Shown here one piece after another: positions 46,453 through 57,469 of a DNA stretch of 64,000 nt. The DNA comes from Firmicutes bacterium AF25-13AC. Lineage in GTDB: Bacteria; Bacillota; Clostridia; Lachnospirales; Lachnospiraceae. The position numbers were made by a program, and so were the translations under genes. Position 1 is the first letter of the stretch; each line of letters starts with the position of its first letter. Below the pieces are notes generated by a model. It made no database searches. It was not told the DNA's origin and saw nothing but the letters and a program-made list of their open reading frames with translations. Where the stretch lies: NCBI GenBank assembly GCA_003478935.1, contig QUFP01000012.1, forward strand, positions 49,047 through 113,046, written 5' to 3'.

Positions 46453-48342
46453 TTATTCGTTTGTGTTATCTGATACATCCATACCAACCTGGCGCTCCAT
46501 CTGCTCCAGACGATATTTATGGAAGATTTCCATGAACTCTTTTCCAGTAATTGTCTCTTCTTTAATTAAGAACTCTGCCAGATGATCCATGACCTCTCTG
46601 TTCTCAGAAAGCAGCTGCTTTGCCTGCTCATAGCATTTCTTAAGCGTTTCCTTTACTACCTGATCAATTTGAGCGGCCGTTGCATCAGCACAATTTAACA
46701 CTCTGCGCCCATCCAAGTACTGGTTTTCTACTGTCTCGAGTGCCATCAGACCAAACTCTTCTGACATGCCATACATTGTGATCATGTTTCTTACATAGGC
46801 AGTTGCCTGCTCAATATCATTTGATGCACCAGTTGTCACGCTGTTAAAGACAAGTTCCTCTGCGGCACGTCCTCCAAGCGCCATAACAACCATGTTTAAG
46901 ATTTCTTCCTTGGAGTTTAGGAATTTTTCCTCTGCCGGTGTCTGCATTACATAGCCGAGCGCACCCATTGTTCTTGGTACAATTGTGATTTTCTGTACAG
47001 GTTCTGAATCCTTTTGAAGTGCACTGATAAGTGCATGGCCAACCTCATGATAGGAAACGATACGTCTTTCTTTCTGATTCATGACGCGGTCCTTCTTTTC
47101 CTTACCGACAAGAACAACCTCGACAGCCTCAAGAAGATCCTTCTGAGATACCACCTGACTTCCTCTTTTTACTGCAGTGATCGCTGCCTCGTTGATCATA
47201 TTAGCAAGATCTGAACCTACAGCACCACTTGTTGCAAGCGCAATTGCCTCTAAATCAACAGAATCATCCATTCGCACATCCTTTGCATGAACCTTTAAGA
47301 TTGCAATACGACCTTTAAGATCAGGCTTATCTACGATGACGCGTCGGTCAAAACGACCCGGACGAAGAAGTGCCTTATCAAGAATTTCAGGACGATTAGT
47401 CGCTGCCATGACAAGTACACCCTTAGAAGCATCAAATCCATCCATCTCAGAGAGCAGCTGATTTAATGTCTGCTCACGCTCATCATTTCCACCGTATCGT
47501 GTATCTCTTGTCTTACCAATAGCATCGATCTCATCAATAAAAATGATACACGGTGCATTCTGCTGTGCAGTCTTAAATAAATCACGCACTCTTGATGCAC
47601 CAACACCGACAAACATCTCTACAAAATCAGAACCTGACAATGAGAAAAACGGAACCTTCGCCTCGCCTGCAACGGCTCTTGCAAGTAACGTCTTTCCTGT
47701 TCCTGGAGGACCTACAAGAAGTGCGCCCTTCGGAAGCTTTGCACCGATCTGCACATATTTCTGTGGATTGTGTAAGAAATCAACAATCTCTGTCAATGAC
47801 TCCTTTGCTTCATCCTCACCAGCCACATCAGCAAATGTTACACCAGTTGCACGGCTCATATTAGTTGCTGTGTTCGCCTTTCCAATACCCATCATGCCGC
47901 CTGAACCGCCTCCGATACGGCGCATAAAAAATCCCATCAGAATCCAGATCAATGCAAACGGCAAAATGTACATTAAAATAAATTCAAGTATAGCTGAGCC
48001 TGAGCTATCCTCTGTACCCGTATATTCTACACCTGCCTCATTCAGCATAGGAAGTAAATTTGAATCTGGAAGATATGGCGTATAGTAGGTCATACGAAGA
48101 TCATCTGTCAGCGTAAATGTTACTCTTGCGCTGGAAATCTTTACTGAATCTACCTTTCCTTCCTCTACTGCTTCCACAAATTCATCATACGTTACCTTTT
48201 TTGTCGTACTTTTCTTGACTAGAGAATCCAGTCCCGTTATCAGTGCAACAGTAACTGCTGCTACAATCGCCAAGATTATATACAACTGATAATTTCGTTT
48301 TTTGTTATTCCTGTTATCAGGTTTTCTTTCCCTGTCGTCCAT
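46453..48342 (-). CDS. ftsH: ATP-dependent zinc metalloprotease FtsH
   Basis: 629 residues. Two transmembrane helices ([15 protein letters not shown] and [19 protein letters not shown]) bracket an extracytoplasmic domain. The AAA+ module has Walker A GPPGTGKT, Walker [10 protein letters not shown] and the second region of homology [21 protein letters not shown]; the zinc site is YHEVGHAL. It degrades membrane and regulatory proteins. I use the ATG at 48342, five bases after GGTGAGG, rather than the one at 48363. The 277-base gap to the divergent pyrG holds a TATAAT-like box near 48514 but nothing else certain. Confidence 0.94.
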   Translation of the reverse strand: MDDRERKPDNRNNKKRNYQLYIILAIVAAVTVALITGLDSLVKKSTTKKVTYDEFVEAVEEGKVDSVKISSARVTFTLTDDLRMTYYTPYLPDSNLLPMLNEAGVEYTGTEDSSGSAILEFILMYILPFALIWILMGFFMRRIGGGSGGMMGIGKANTATNMSRATGVTFADVAGEDEAKESLTEIVDFLHNPQKYVQIGAKLPKGALLVGPPGTGKTLLARAVAGEAKVPFFSLSGSDFVEMFVGVGASRVRDLFKTAQQNAPCIIFIDEIDAIGKTRDTRYGGNDEREQTLNQLLSEMDGFDASKGVLVMAATNRPEILDKALLRPGRFDRRVIVDKPDLKGRIAILKVHAKDVRMDDSVDLEAIALATSGAVGSDLANMINEAAITAVKRGSQVVSQKDLLEAVEVVLVGKEKKDRVMNQKERRIVSYHEVGHALISALQKDSEPVQKITIVPRTMGALGYVMQTPAEEKFLNSKEEILNMVVMALGGRAAEELVFNSVTTGASNDIEQATAYVRNMITMYGMSEEFGLMALETVENQYLDGRRVLNCADATAAQIDQVVKETLKKCYEQAKQLLSENREVMDHLAEFLIKEETITGKEFMEIFHKYRLEQMERQVGMDVSDNTNE

Positions 48343-48619
48343 TCGTTCCTCACCTTTCTTCATTTTCAGTACCCATCATGCGTGCCTTATAAAGCTGCTT
48401 TAGCAAAGTCTAAGAAACATACATGAGAAGTAAACTGTAACTATTATATAATTGAACATGCAATATTGCAATAAAATTTCTGTGAAATAATAGTGGCGCT
48501 GAAAAAAAAATGGTTGTATAATAACTCTGTTTTTGTGAATAGGGTTCTGAATAGTCACCCAATTTATCCATGCATTATTTACTATTGACACTTTTATTTT
48601 TTCTTCAAAGGAGGTAATT

Positions 48620-50240
48620 ATGCCTGTTAAGTACGTATTTGTCACCGGAGGCGTCGTATCCGGACTTGGAAAAGGAATCACTGCCGCATCACTTGGCCGT
48701 CTGTTAAAGGCGCGCGGCTACACCGTTACCATGCAAAAATTCGACCCTTATATCAACATTGACCCAGGAACTATGAACCCGGTTCAGCACGGAGAGGTGT
48801 TTGTCACCGATGACGGCGCTGAGACTGATCTTGATCTTGGTCACTATGAGCGCTTTATCGATGAAAGCCTCACCCGCAATTCTAATGTTACAACTGGAAA
48901 GGTTTACTGGAGCGTACTGCAGCGCGAGCGCCGTGGCGATTACGGCGGCGGTACCGTGCAGGTAATCCCTCACATCACAAATGAAATTAAGGATCGTTTC
49001 TACCGCAATTTTACAACTGATAAGACAGAAATTGCCATTATCGAGGTTGGCGGTACTGTCGGTGATATCGAGAGTCAGCCATTTTTAGAGTCTATCCGTC
49101 AGTTCCAGCATGAGGTTGGCCGCAACAATTCTATGCTGATTCATGTTACACTGATCCCGTATCTGTCTGCTTCTCAGGAACTGAAAACAAAGCCTACACA
49201 GGCAAGCGTTAAAGAACTTCAGGGAATGGGACTTCAGCCAGATGTTATCATGTGCCGCAGCGATTACCCAATGGGCGACCAGATGAAGGCTAAGATCGGT
49301 CTGTTCTGTAATGTTCCAGTCAGCCACGTATTAGAAAATTTGAACTGTGACGTATTATATGAGGTTCCGCTTATGCTTGAGGAAGAACATTTAGCAGACG
49401 TTGCCTGCGAATGCCTTGGCTTGATAGTCCAAAACCTGATCTTGACGAGTGGAAAGCTATGGTGGATGCATGGAAGAATCCGACAAGCTCTGTAACCGTT
49501 GCTCTTGTCGGAAAGTATACCGCACTTCACGATGCATATATCAGTGTTGTTGAGGCACTTAAGCACGGCGGTGTTGCTCATCATGCAAGTGTAACTATCA
49601 AATGGGTTGATTCTGAGCAGGTAACAACTGAGAATGTAGCTGAACAATTAAAGGATGTATCCGGTGTTATCGTTCCTGGCGGCTTTGGTGATCGTGGTAT
49701 TGAGGGCATGATTACCTCTATCCGCTATGCCCGCGAAAATAACATTCCATTTCTTGGCCTGTGCTTGGCATGCAGATGGCAATCGTTGAGTTTGCCCGTC
49801 ATGTTCTTGACATTCGCGATGCACACAGCATCGAGCTTGATCCGCAAACTGCTCATCCAGTTATCCATCTGATGCCAGATCAAAATGGTGTCACTGACAT
49901 CGGTGGCACATTACGTCTTGGCTCTTATCCATGTATCTTAGGAAAGGACACAAAGGCTTATCAGCTTTACGGCACTGAGAAAATCGCAGAGCGTCATCGT
50001 CATCGTTATGAGGTCAACAACGATTACCGTGCTGCCCTCACTGCTCACGGCATGACTCTTTCTGGTATCTCACCAGACGGCCGTATTGTAGAGATGATCG
50101 AGCTTCCAAATCATCCTTGGTTTATTGGTACTCAGGCTCATCCAGAATTAAAGTCAAGACCAAATCGCCCACATCCACTGTTTAAGGGCTTCATCGGCGC
50201 TGCACTGGAGTATCAGAAAAATCAAAACGAACAGAATTAA
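48620..50240 (+). CDS. pyrG: CTP synthase, two one-base deletions
   Basis: About 540 residues after repair. The synthetase domain begins [23 protein letters not shown]; the glutaminase domain has [12 protein letters not shown], the oxyanion strand [13 protein letters not shown] and the catalytic cysteine in FLGLCLGMQMA. One base is missing near 49420 (restores [14 protein letters not shown]) and one in GG 49767-49768 (restores [12 protein letters not shown]). Both are short homopolymers in an essential gene, so sequencing error is likely. AAAGGAGG stands before the ATG at 48620. Confidence 0.92.
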
Positions 50241-50250
50241 TTCTTAAACT

Positions 50251-50289
50251 AAAAAGAGGCAATCCTTATCGGGACTGCCTTCTTTTTTA
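50251..50289. terminator. Intrinsic terminator between converging pyrG and glpK
   Basis: AAAAAGAGGCA-ATCC, loop, GGG-ACTGCCTTCTTTTTT; A and T tails on both sides, overlapping the glpK stop codon. Confidence 0.8.
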
Positions 50290-51795
50290 TTCTTCCTCAT
50301 CATTTGCCCAGAAAAGTGCACAGCGAACTGCTTTTTTCCAGCCCTTTAGCTTTTGCTTTCGCTTTGTCTCTCCTATTGACGGCATAAATGAACGCTGCAG
50401 CTGCCAATTGGCACGAATCTCCTCTTTATCCTTCCAATATCCTGTTGCAAGGCCTGCCAGGTAAGCTGCACCTAGTGCTGTTGTCTCGATACATCCCGGG
50501 CGATCTACCTGTGCATCAAGAATATCTGCCTGAAACTGCAAAAGGAAATTATTTGCACTTGCACCGCCATCTGCCTTTAATATCTCAATTGTATAACCGC
50601 TGTCCTGCTCCATTGCTTCAAGCACATCATGTACCTGATACGCAAGTGATTCAACGGCCGCGCGCACAAAATGAGCACGGCTTACACCTCTTGTCAGTCC
50701 TACAAACGTACCTCTTGCATATTGATTCCAATATGGTGCACCAAGTCCTGTGAATGCCGGCACCAGATAAGAACCTGCCGTATCCTCAACAGACTGACAT
50801 AAGCTTTCCGTCTCAGAAGCACTTCTAATCATCCAAAGCTCATCACGAAGCCATTGAATTGTCGCTCCTGCCACAAACACACTTCCCTCAAGCGCATACT
50901 GCACTTCACCCGGCGAACCTGCTGCAATTGTTGTGACAAGTCCATGATCAGAGCTTACCGGCTCTGCACCTGTATTCATCAAAAGAAAGCATCCTGTTCC
51001 ATATGTATTTTTCACATCACCAGGCTCAAAACAGCACTGACCAAAAAGTGCTGCCTGCTGGTCTCCCGCAATACCTGCAATCGGAATAGCACCGCCTGTA
51101 ACCTCTGGATCCGTTTTTCCGTAAATACAGCTGCTTGGAAGAACCTTTGGAAGCATAGACTGCGGAATATTAAAGTATTCCAAAAGTTCCTTATCCCACT
51201 CCAGCGTATGAATATTAAACAACATTGTTCTTGATGCGTTTGTGTAATCTGTTGCATGTACAGCGCCGCCTGTCAGTTTCCATACAAGCCAGCAATCAAC
51301 CGTTCCAAAAAGAATCTCGCCCTCCTGTGCACGCTTTCTGGCTCCTGGCACCTGATCTAAGATCCATTCAATTTTTGTTGCTGAAAAATAAGCATCTGGA
51401 ACTAATCCTGTTTTTTCACGAACCTTTTGTGTCATACCATCTGCTCTTAGACGATCAATTCGCTCACTTGTACGGCGGCACTGCCATACGATTGCCGGAT
51501 AAATTGGACGGCCTGTCTTTTTGTCCCAAATGATCGTAGTCTCTCGCTGATTCGTAATGCCGATTGCATGAATCTGCTCAGGAAGCGCTGCTATTTTATT
51601 CATTGCCTCTGATAATACACTCACCTGTGATGCCCAAATTTCCATCGGGTCATGCTCTACCCAGCCTGGCTTTGGATAATGCTGCTCAAATTCCTTTTGA
51701 GCAACACTACAGATATTTCCCTTTCGATCAAATAAAATGCAGCGCGAGCTAGTTGTTCCCTGATCCAGCGCCATCATGTATTTTTCCATTGCCAT
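50287..51795 (-). CDS. glpK: Glycerol kinase
   Basis: 502 residues of the FGGY kinase family. Motifs include [50 protein letters not shown] and [15 protein letters not shown] with the FGGY signature. It makes glycerol 3-phosphate. No glpF or glpO/D gene is adjacent. The start at 51795 follows AGGAGG by seven bases. Confidence 0.95.
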   Translation of the reverse strand: MAMEKYMMALDQGTTSSRCILFDRKGNICSVAQKEFEQHYPKPGWVEHDPMEIWASQVSVLSEAMNKIAALPEQIHAIGITNQRETTIIWDKKTGRPIYPAIVWQCRRTSERIDRLRADGMTQKVREKTGLVPDAYFSATKIEWILDQVPGARKRAQEGEILFGTVDCWLVWKLTGGAVHATDYTNASRTMLFNIHTLEWDKELLEYFNIPQSMLPKVLPSSCIYGKTDPEVTGGAIPIAGIAGDQQAALFGQCCFEPGDVKNTYGTGCFLLMNTGAEPVSSDHGLVTTIAAGSPGEVQYALEGSVFVAGATIQWLRDELWMIRSASETESLCQSVEDTAGSYLVPAFTGLGAPYWNQYARGTFVGLTRGVSRAHFVRAAVESLAYQVHDVLEAMEQDSGYTIEILKADGGASANNFLLQFQADILDAQVDRPGCIETTALGAAYLAGLATGYWKDKEEIRANWQLQRSFMPSIGETKRKQKLKGWKKAVRCALFWANDEEE

Positions 51796-51874
51796 TGTAT
51801 ATCCTCCTAATCTGCTTCGTATCCTGTCGGATTTATCGTGTTATTTTTTCACTCCGAATACTGATTCTGACACT

Positions 51875-51903
51875 ATTATAGCTGATACAATTGGCACTGT
51901 AAA
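51875..51903 (-). promoter_or_regulatory. Strong sigma-A-type promoter of glpK
   Basis: TTTACA (51903-51898), 17-base spacer, perfect TATAAT (51880-51875), about 75 bases before the start codon. Confidence 0.65.
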
Positions 51904-51912
51904 TGCTGCAGT

Positions 51913-52272
51913 TTATTTTTTTAGTTTTGGATGACTGACTAACGATGCAAGATATCCAAATACCATCGCGGCACAGATACCCGCTGAGCTAGCGGTCAGT
52001 CCTCCCTTAAAGATGCCAAGCAGTCCTTCCTCATCGACTGCTTTTTTGACACCTTTCCAGAGCGTATTGCCAAAACCAAGAAGCGGCACACTTGCCCCTG
52101 CTCCTGCCCACTCTTTAAATGGCTCATAGATGCCGAATGCACCTAAAACTACGCCTGTAACCACAAGAATAACCATAATTCGGCCTGGCATCAGTTTTGT
52201 CTTGTCCATCAGAAGCTGTGAAAGCGCACAGATCGTGCCACCGACTGCAAATGCAATTAGATATTCCTGCAT
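51913..52272 (-). CDS. spoVAE: Stage V sporulation protein AE (SpoVAEb-type)
   Basis: 119-residue protein with about four membrane helices (AFAVGGTICALSQLLM, MVILVVTGVVLGAFGIY, LLGIFKGGLTASSAGICAAMVFGYL). SpoVA proteins form the channel that moves dipicolinic acid into the forespore and out on germination. The ATG at 52272 lies six bases after AGGAGG and overlaps spoVAD by 16 bases. Confidence 0.88.
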   Translation of the reverse strand: MQEYLIAFAVGGTICALSQLLMDKTKLMPGRIMVILVVTGVVLGAFGIYEPFKEWAGAGASVPLLGFGNTLWKGVKKAVDEEGLLGIFKGGLTASSAGICAAMVFGYLASLVSHPKLKK

Positions 52273-53365
52273 GATTTGCCTCCTTCTGCTAATGACATAG
52301 CCTTTTGTTTCTTCTCAAAACGTTCATCGAATGAGTCAAGCGCTTCGATGACTACTGCATGTGCAATGCCTGGAATGCTTGCACCTTCGTTAAATGAAAT
52401 CTTTGACAAAAGCGCGCCTGTCGGAACAAAAAGCACACGTTTCCAGATCTTTTTTTGAATTTGGGGCAAGATATACGCAGCCAATATCACGGCACTGCAG
52501 CCACATCCGCTTCCACCGGCATGGACATCCTGCTCTTTTCGTTCAAAGATTTCAAGTCCACAGTCCATATGACGATCAGAAATATCAATCTTTTTTTCGC
52601 GAAGCAAGTCGATTAATAGTTTACTTCCTATCTGGCTAAGATCTCCTGTAATAATCTTGTCATAATCGCTTGGTTTTGTCTTAAAATCTTCAAAATGCTG
52701 CACAATCGTATCACATGCGGCAGGAGCCATCGCCGCACCCATATTCATTGAATCTGTTATTCCATAGTCTACGATTTTTCCTGTCGTTACTCCTGTGATT
52801 TTGGCAAGTGGAATGTCGAGTTGGGTTGTAGTGTGTGTCTGAACACTTTCAAGTACAACAGCTCCTGAACCTGTTACAGTCCATTCTGCACTGAGTGGTC
52901 TCTGGTTTCCATAATCAGATGGGAAGCGAAACTGCCTCTCGGCAGAGGCATAATGGCTGCTTGTCACACAAAGTACATGATCTGCATATCCTGCATTCAC
53001 AAACATAGCACCCGTTGAAAGTGTAAGCCCCATTGTAGAGCAAGCACCATACATGCCAATTGTCGGGCAGTTTAGTTCACTAATTCCAAAACTGCTTGCG
53101 ATACACTGTCCAAGCAAATCACCTGCAAATACATAACGAATCTGCTTCGGCAAAAGATGTGCCTTCTCAATTACTTTCTTTACGGCTCGCTTTTGAAGCT
53201 CACTCTCTGCCTGTTCCCAATTATCCTGTCCACACTTTCCGTCAGGATCAATTTCATCAAATAGTGCGCCAAATGGCCCCTCTGCCTCTTTTGGGCCAAC
53301 AACAGAGGCCGCCTGCAGAATGCGGGGCGGCCTCTCAAACGTATACTTGCTGTTCCTGTCTGCAT
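52257..53365 (-). CDS. spoVAD: Stage V sporulation protein AD, probable one-base deletion near the N-terminus
   Basis: About 369 residues, a thiolase-fold dipicolinate-binding protein. Conserved parts are ASVVGPKEAEGPFGALFD, GMYGACSTMGLTLSTGA and HAGGSGCGCSAVILAA. The open frame could start at 53396 but without a ribosome site. In a second frame AAGGAG stands five bases before an ATG at 53365 that reads MQTGTASIRLRGRP; adding one base to GGGG 53324-53327 joins it to RILQAASVVG, the normal SpoVAD beginning. No spoVAC gene precedes it, although the usual order is spoVAC-AD-AE. Confidence 0.82.
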
Positions 53366-53528
53366 AATCGCTCCTTGTTATGGATATAGTTTTCATTTCA
53401 AAACTAATTTGCCCAAGCGGTAGGTTCTTTATGCATTACTATAACTTTTCTTTGTGTTATCAAGATCTATCATTATGTTCATGTTAGCGTACTATAACAA
53501 TTTTTATTATTCAGCATAATTCACATAA

Positions 53529-55019
53529 TTACGCAAACAATTCTTTCACCATTGCGACATCGAAAGTAACATTTTCCACTTTGTTGACCTCAATGCGATA
53601 CAGTGCATTTGCAGCGATATGCTCTGCTGCCTGCTCTAAATCACGGATACCTGTTGTATGTGCATAAAGATCAACAACTGCTTCAACTGCTTCTGGTGTG
53701 ACGATGCACTCACCCTCACGAAGACCCATGCGGCGCAGTACCTTAGGCAAGGAGAATTTTGTGAAAATGATCTTCTTCTCTTCCTTTGTGTAGTCTGGAA
53801 TGTCGATCACGGCAAAACGAGACATAAGTGGAGCACTAATCTGATCCTTATTATTGGCAGTTGCAATAGGGTAAACGCCGCCAGTCGGAACCATACACTC
53901 CATATAGTTATCAGTAAATCCAAGATTATCAAGAAGTGTCAAAAGTACATCGGCTGGGTTGCCGCTACCCTTACTTGATGCTGCTTTGTCAAGCTCGTTG
54001 ATGATGAATACAAGATTTGATTCACGCGCTGCTGAGAAAGCTTCCATGATAATACCTGGTTTTGCATTTGCGTAGATACGTGAGCTTCCAGTTAACTGCT
54101 CTGGATCGTTGATGGAACTCATATCGAGTGTGGTCCACGGCAGCTTCAGGATTCTGGCAACTGCATAGGCAATCTGAGATTTTCCAGTACCAGCCGGTCC
54201 GACAAGTAAAAGACCATATGCCGGAAGTGTATGTGTACGGTTAATCTGAATGATAGTCTCTATAATTCTTTGCTTTACGCGCTCCATGCCGTAAAGTTCT
54301 TCGTCAAGCACCTGACGGGCATACTCTGGATCAATTGCCTCAAAATAATTACTCTTCCACTGGATATTCATCATAATAGAAAGCGCACGCTGCGCATGGC
54401 GCTTCTCCTCTGGGGAAACCTCGTGAGAACGCGCTACAGCCAGATTTCGTCTCGCCCACAGACGAATATTGTCTGGAAGTGTCTTTCCTGCACATGTCAA
54501 AAAGTCTGTAATGCTCTGAAGGCTAGTGATCTTCATGTCATCGCCAAGCTCTTCTTTATCTTCATCTTCAGCCTCTTCTGCCGGTGCATCACTTGCAAGC
54601 AGACGGTCAATCATAAACTGTAAGAAACCATCCTCTGCTGAAAGCTTTGTACCGCCGCCAAATGCGATCTCACGAATCTTATAAACAGCATATCCTTCTG
54701 CTGTATTTTCTCCTGACAAACGCACATTGATATGGTTGTCGCCAAGCCAACGCACAAGTCCGACAAAACGTGAATCTACCTTCAAAATATCAGCGGTATA
54801 GGATTCTTTTGAATTTTCCTCTTTAAATTCAAATGCTGTTCTCTTTGTCGGATTTGTAAAAAATCCAGCGGAATGATGCGCATGCTCTTTTTCTTTATTA
54901 TCTAGAACAAAAATTGGATGCTCTGGTGTAGAGACCTCTTCGTTAGAACGAAATGTCGTATATGTACACTCCGGATTAACCTTTTCTTCTGTCTGGTTAC
55001 TGAAATCAAAAACTCTCAT
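53529..55019 (-). CDS. Lon-like AAA+ ATPase lacking the protease domain
   Basis: 496 residues. An N-terminal domain of about 240 residues with no match I recognise, containing an acidic stretch (EEAEDEDKEELGDD), is followed by an AAA+ module close to that of Lon: LYGMERVKQRIIE, Walker A VGPAGTGKS (K280), then a Walker B-like FIINELDK in which the usual aspartate is N341 while E342 remains, and a C-terminal lid with TTGIRDLEQAAEHIA. The serine-lysine protease domain of Lon is absent; the protein ends after the lid. It may act as an unfoldase or chaperone. The gene lies alone, upstream of the spoVA pair. Confidence 0.65.
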   Translation of the reverse strand: MRVFDFSNQTEEKVNPECTYTTFRSNEEVSTPEHPIFVLDNKEKEHAHHSAGFFTNPTKRTAFEFKEENSKESYTADILKVDSRFVGLVRWLGDNHINVRLSGENTAEGYAVYKIREIAFGGGTKLSAEDGFLQFMIDRLLASDAPAEEAEDEDKEELGDDMKITSLQSITDFLTCAGKTLPDNIRLWARRNLAVARSHEVSPEEKRHAQRALSIMMNIQWKSNYFEAIDPEYARQVLDEELYGMERVKQRIIETIIQINRTHTLPAYGLLLVGPAGTGKSQIAYAVARILKLPWTTLDMSSINDPEQLTGSSRIYANAKPGIIMEAFSAARESNLVFIINELDKAASSKGSGNPADVLLTLLDNLGFTDNYMECMVPTGGVYPIATANNKDQISAPLMSRFAVIDIPDYTKEEKKIIFTKFSLPKVLRRMGLREGECIVTPEAVEAVVDLYAHTTGIRDLEQAAEHIAANALYRIEVNKVENVTFDVAMVKELFA

Positions 55020-55140
55020 TTTCTTCCTCGCTTATTTGATGTCGTTGTTGATGATTCCAATCTACAGCCATATTTTAACAGCAGGCTACCTATTGGCTTC
55101 GTCATGGTTTCAGTATAGCGCATCTGCACGCTTCGGTCAA

Positions 55141-56511
55141 TTACAAAACAAAAGTCAAACTCGTTTTGCACCCATGTGGCACTGCGTCTACAATTTGCAT
55201 CGTGCCTTTATGAGCACTCACGATTTGCTGTACGATCAAAAGTCCTAATCCATGCCGCAAATCCAGACGCTCGTCTGTGCTTTCCATATAATGTGGCTTT
55301 TTTTCTAACTCGCATCGTTTCTTAGGTGAGATCCCGACGCCATCGTCTGTAACAGAGAGGGTAAGACAATTCTTCGCATATTTTTTTGTGCATTCCAGCG
55401 CAAGATAAATTTTGCAGCCATCTGGATTATGCTTGATACTGTTTTGCACAAGATTACTGATTGCACGCAGAATTAAGCGAGCATCCCCTTCCAAAACTGC
55501 ATTTTCAGCATTCTCTGCAATTTCAATTTCGATCGTATAGGTATCTGAAATGCCAGAATTAAGTAGTTCCGCTGCGTAAGAACGGATAAGCTTTGATAAG
55601 CGAATGACTTCCAGATGAAGCGGCTGCATTTCATATTCTAACTGCGATACCAAATTTAAGTCCTGTACAAGCTCTTTGATCTTCACGCTTTGATTTCGCA
55701 CAATCTCGGCTTGCTCCTTGATTGATGCACTAGCCTCTTTACTCTGTGCAATACGCTCTGCATATCCCATAATCATGGAAAGCGGTGTGCGAATATCATG
55801 AGAAACACCGCTAATCCAGTTGGCTCTCACCTCATTTTGTTTACTTAAAATGTTTGATGCCTTATTTACACTTTCTGCAATTTCAGCCAGTTCTCCATCC
55901 ACATGAAGGGAAATTGCCTTGCCATCCGATAGTTTTTCCACTGCCGCTACAATCGGTTCCGTATTTCGAATGATCTTGCGCCGTGAACAATAATACGCAA
56001 TAAACAAGCATATAAGATCCGTTCCCAGCATTCCCATAAGAAAAAGCGGAAGTCTCTGAATTGCCGCGATTGAATAATAATTACTGGTTAACTTCATATA
56101 GCTGTTTTTCGGATAGCCTAGTACCAAAAGACCATCGGCTGTATTCCAGACAAAAACAGGATAATCAGCCAAATACCCCTTAGAAAATAATGCAACATCC
56201 TGAATCGTATAGCTTTGCGGAATCTCAGCAGGCAAGTCAAATGCCCAAAAGCAATTGCCATCAGGCGTCAGATACAGCGCCCAAATATTTTGCTCACGCA
56301 ATCTTTGTGCTGCCTCCTCTGATAAGGCATCATGAGTTACCGAAGCGGCAGTTCGCTCCAACATTGTTCGAGGAGACGTAGCTCCATAATCTTCTGTCAC
56401 AGTTTTATGAAATGCGACAACAAAAATTATTACATTGATAAATAATAGAAGTAGAATAAATGCGGCAAACGATGCCAGATATTTTGAAATATATGCGCCA
56501 AATGATTTCAT
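55141..56511 (-). CDS. Sensor histidine kinase of the ABC-transporter-linked two-component system
   Basis: About 456 residues. Two transmembrane helices (FAAFILLLLFINVIIFVVAF and FLMGMLGTDLICLFIAYYC) flank an extracellular sensor of about 130 residues; HAMP-like linker, dimerisation helix with the phospho-accepting histidine in GVSHDIRTPLSMI, N box NLVQNSIKHN, and G boxes DDGVGIS and HGLGLLIVQQI. The start could also be the GTG at 56526, which overlaps the regulator stop (GTGA). It pairs with the response regulator just upstream and divergently faces a LanFEG-type transporter, as in antibiotic-peptide sensing systems. Confidence 0.82.
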   Translation of the reverse strand: MKSFGAYISKYLASFAAFILLLLFINVIIFVVAFHKTVTEDYGATSPRTMLERTAASVTHDALSEEAAQRLREQNIWALYLTPDGNCFWAFDLPAEIPQSYTIQDVALFSKGYLADYPVFVWNTADGLLVLGYPKNSYMKLTSNYYSIAAIQRLPLFLMGMLGTDLICLFIAYYCSRRKIIRNTEPIVAAVEKLSDGKAISLHVDGELAEIAESVNKASNILSKQNEVRANWISGVSHDIRTPLSMIMGYAERIAQSKEASASIKEQAEIVRNQSVKIKELVQDLNLVSQLEYEMQPLHLEVIRLSKLIRSYAAELLNSGISDTYTIEIEIAENAENAVLEGDARLILRAISNLVQNSIKHNPDGCKIYLALECTKKYAKNCLTLSVTDDGVGISPKKRCELEKKPHYMESTDERLDLRHGLGLLIVQQIVSAHKGTMQIVDAVPHGCKTSLTFVL

Positions 56512-56522
56512 GATCTCTGACC

Positions 56523-57224
56523 TCACTTTCGCATAATCAATTTGTAGCCCAAACCCTTAATTGTGATCAATGACTTGGGATTTGACGGGTCCGTTTCGAT
56601 CTTTTCTCGTATACGCCGCACATGGGCATTCAAACTATTTTCATAACCAAATGGATTGTCGCCCCATAGTGCTTCGCAAAGCGCATCAACGGTAATAATT
56701 TTTCCTTCATTGCGGGCAAGTGTTTTTAACAGCATGTGTTCCTTTGCCGTTAAAAAGAAAATCTCGTTTCCTTTGTAGACTTCTGCTCTATCAAAATCTA
56801 CCGTGCATCCATCCAGCACAACCAGTGGATTGTCTTCCTTATAAGAGCGACGCAGTACTGCATAAATGCGAAGTATCAATTCCTGCGGCAAAAATGGTTT
56901 TACAATATAATCATCTGCTCCAAGCCCCAGCCCGGCAAGTTTGTCCGCTGCCTCATCCTTCGCAGTCAAAAAGATGATCGGCACATCAGTAAATGAGCGA
57001 AGCTGCTCCATCAAAGAAAAACCATCTTTATCTGGCAGCATCACATCCAAAATGATCAGATCCGGTTTTCCTTTTTTTGCCTCTGCAACCGCTTCTTTCC
57101 CCGTATCAGCCATAAGAATTTTTTGAAAACCAGCATCTTTTAAAATATCGGATAGCATTTTCAGCAAATCCAGCTCGTCATCTACAAGCAGGAGTGTTTT
57201 CGTATATAAAAATGAATTGTCCAT
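56523..57224 (-). CDS. OmpR-family response regulator
   Basis: 233 residues. The receiver domain has LLVDDE, the phospho-acceptor in LIILDVMLPDKDG and the conserved lysine in FLTAKDE; the winged-helix domain covers residues about 135-230 (LTAKEHMLLKTLARNEGKIIT). The start at 57224 follows GGAGG by seven bases. The frame stays open upstream to 57314 through a low-complexity stretch, which I do not consider coding. The likely target is the divergent ABC operon, whose upstream region has paired AAGTAAGG repeats. Confidence 0.85.
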   Translation of the reverse strand: MDNSFLYTKTLLLVDDELDLLKMLSDILKDAGFQKILMADTGKEAVAEAKKGKPDLIILDVMLPDKDGFSLMEQLRSFTDVPIIFLTAKDEAADKLAGLGLGADDYIVKPFLPQELILRIYAVLRRSYKEDNPLVVLDGCTVDFDRAEVYKGNEIFFLTAKEHMLLKTLARNEGKIITVDALCEALWGDNPFGYENSLNAHVRRIREKIETDPSNPKSLITIKGLGYKLIMRK

Positions 57225-57366
57225 CGTGTTACCTCCAACTACAACCATGCGTATCGTTATCACTATCATTACAGCTACAATCATAATCACAACTATAGTT
57301 ATGACTGCAACCACAACCAGCGATAGTATATCACAGAGAATCTCATCTGAGGGGCATATCTCAAAA

Positions 57367-57385
57367 AAGTAAGGTAAAAGTAAGG
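57367..57385 (+). promoter_or_regulatory. Candidate response-regulator operator for the ABC operon
   Basis: AAGTAAGG at 57367-57374 and again at 57378-57385, an 11-base period as bound by OmpR-family regulators. TTGTCA follows at 57400-57405, with TACGAT at 57417-57422 at a poor spacing, as expected for an activator-dependent promoter. The rest of the 245-base gap is AT-rich low-complexity sequence. Confidence 0.45.
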
Positions 57386-57469
57386 ACGCGAGAAGATTAT
57401 TGTCAGGTTCACGTTGTACGATAAAAGCATCGAAAAACCCACACTTATCTATCAGGAGGAAATGTTCTT

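Noticed and set aside
57225..57314. N-terminal hydrophobic extension of the response regulator
   Set aside because: The open frame is low-complexity (Val/Ile/Thr) without a ribosome site, while GGAGG precedes the ATG at 57224 and the receiver domain starts there.
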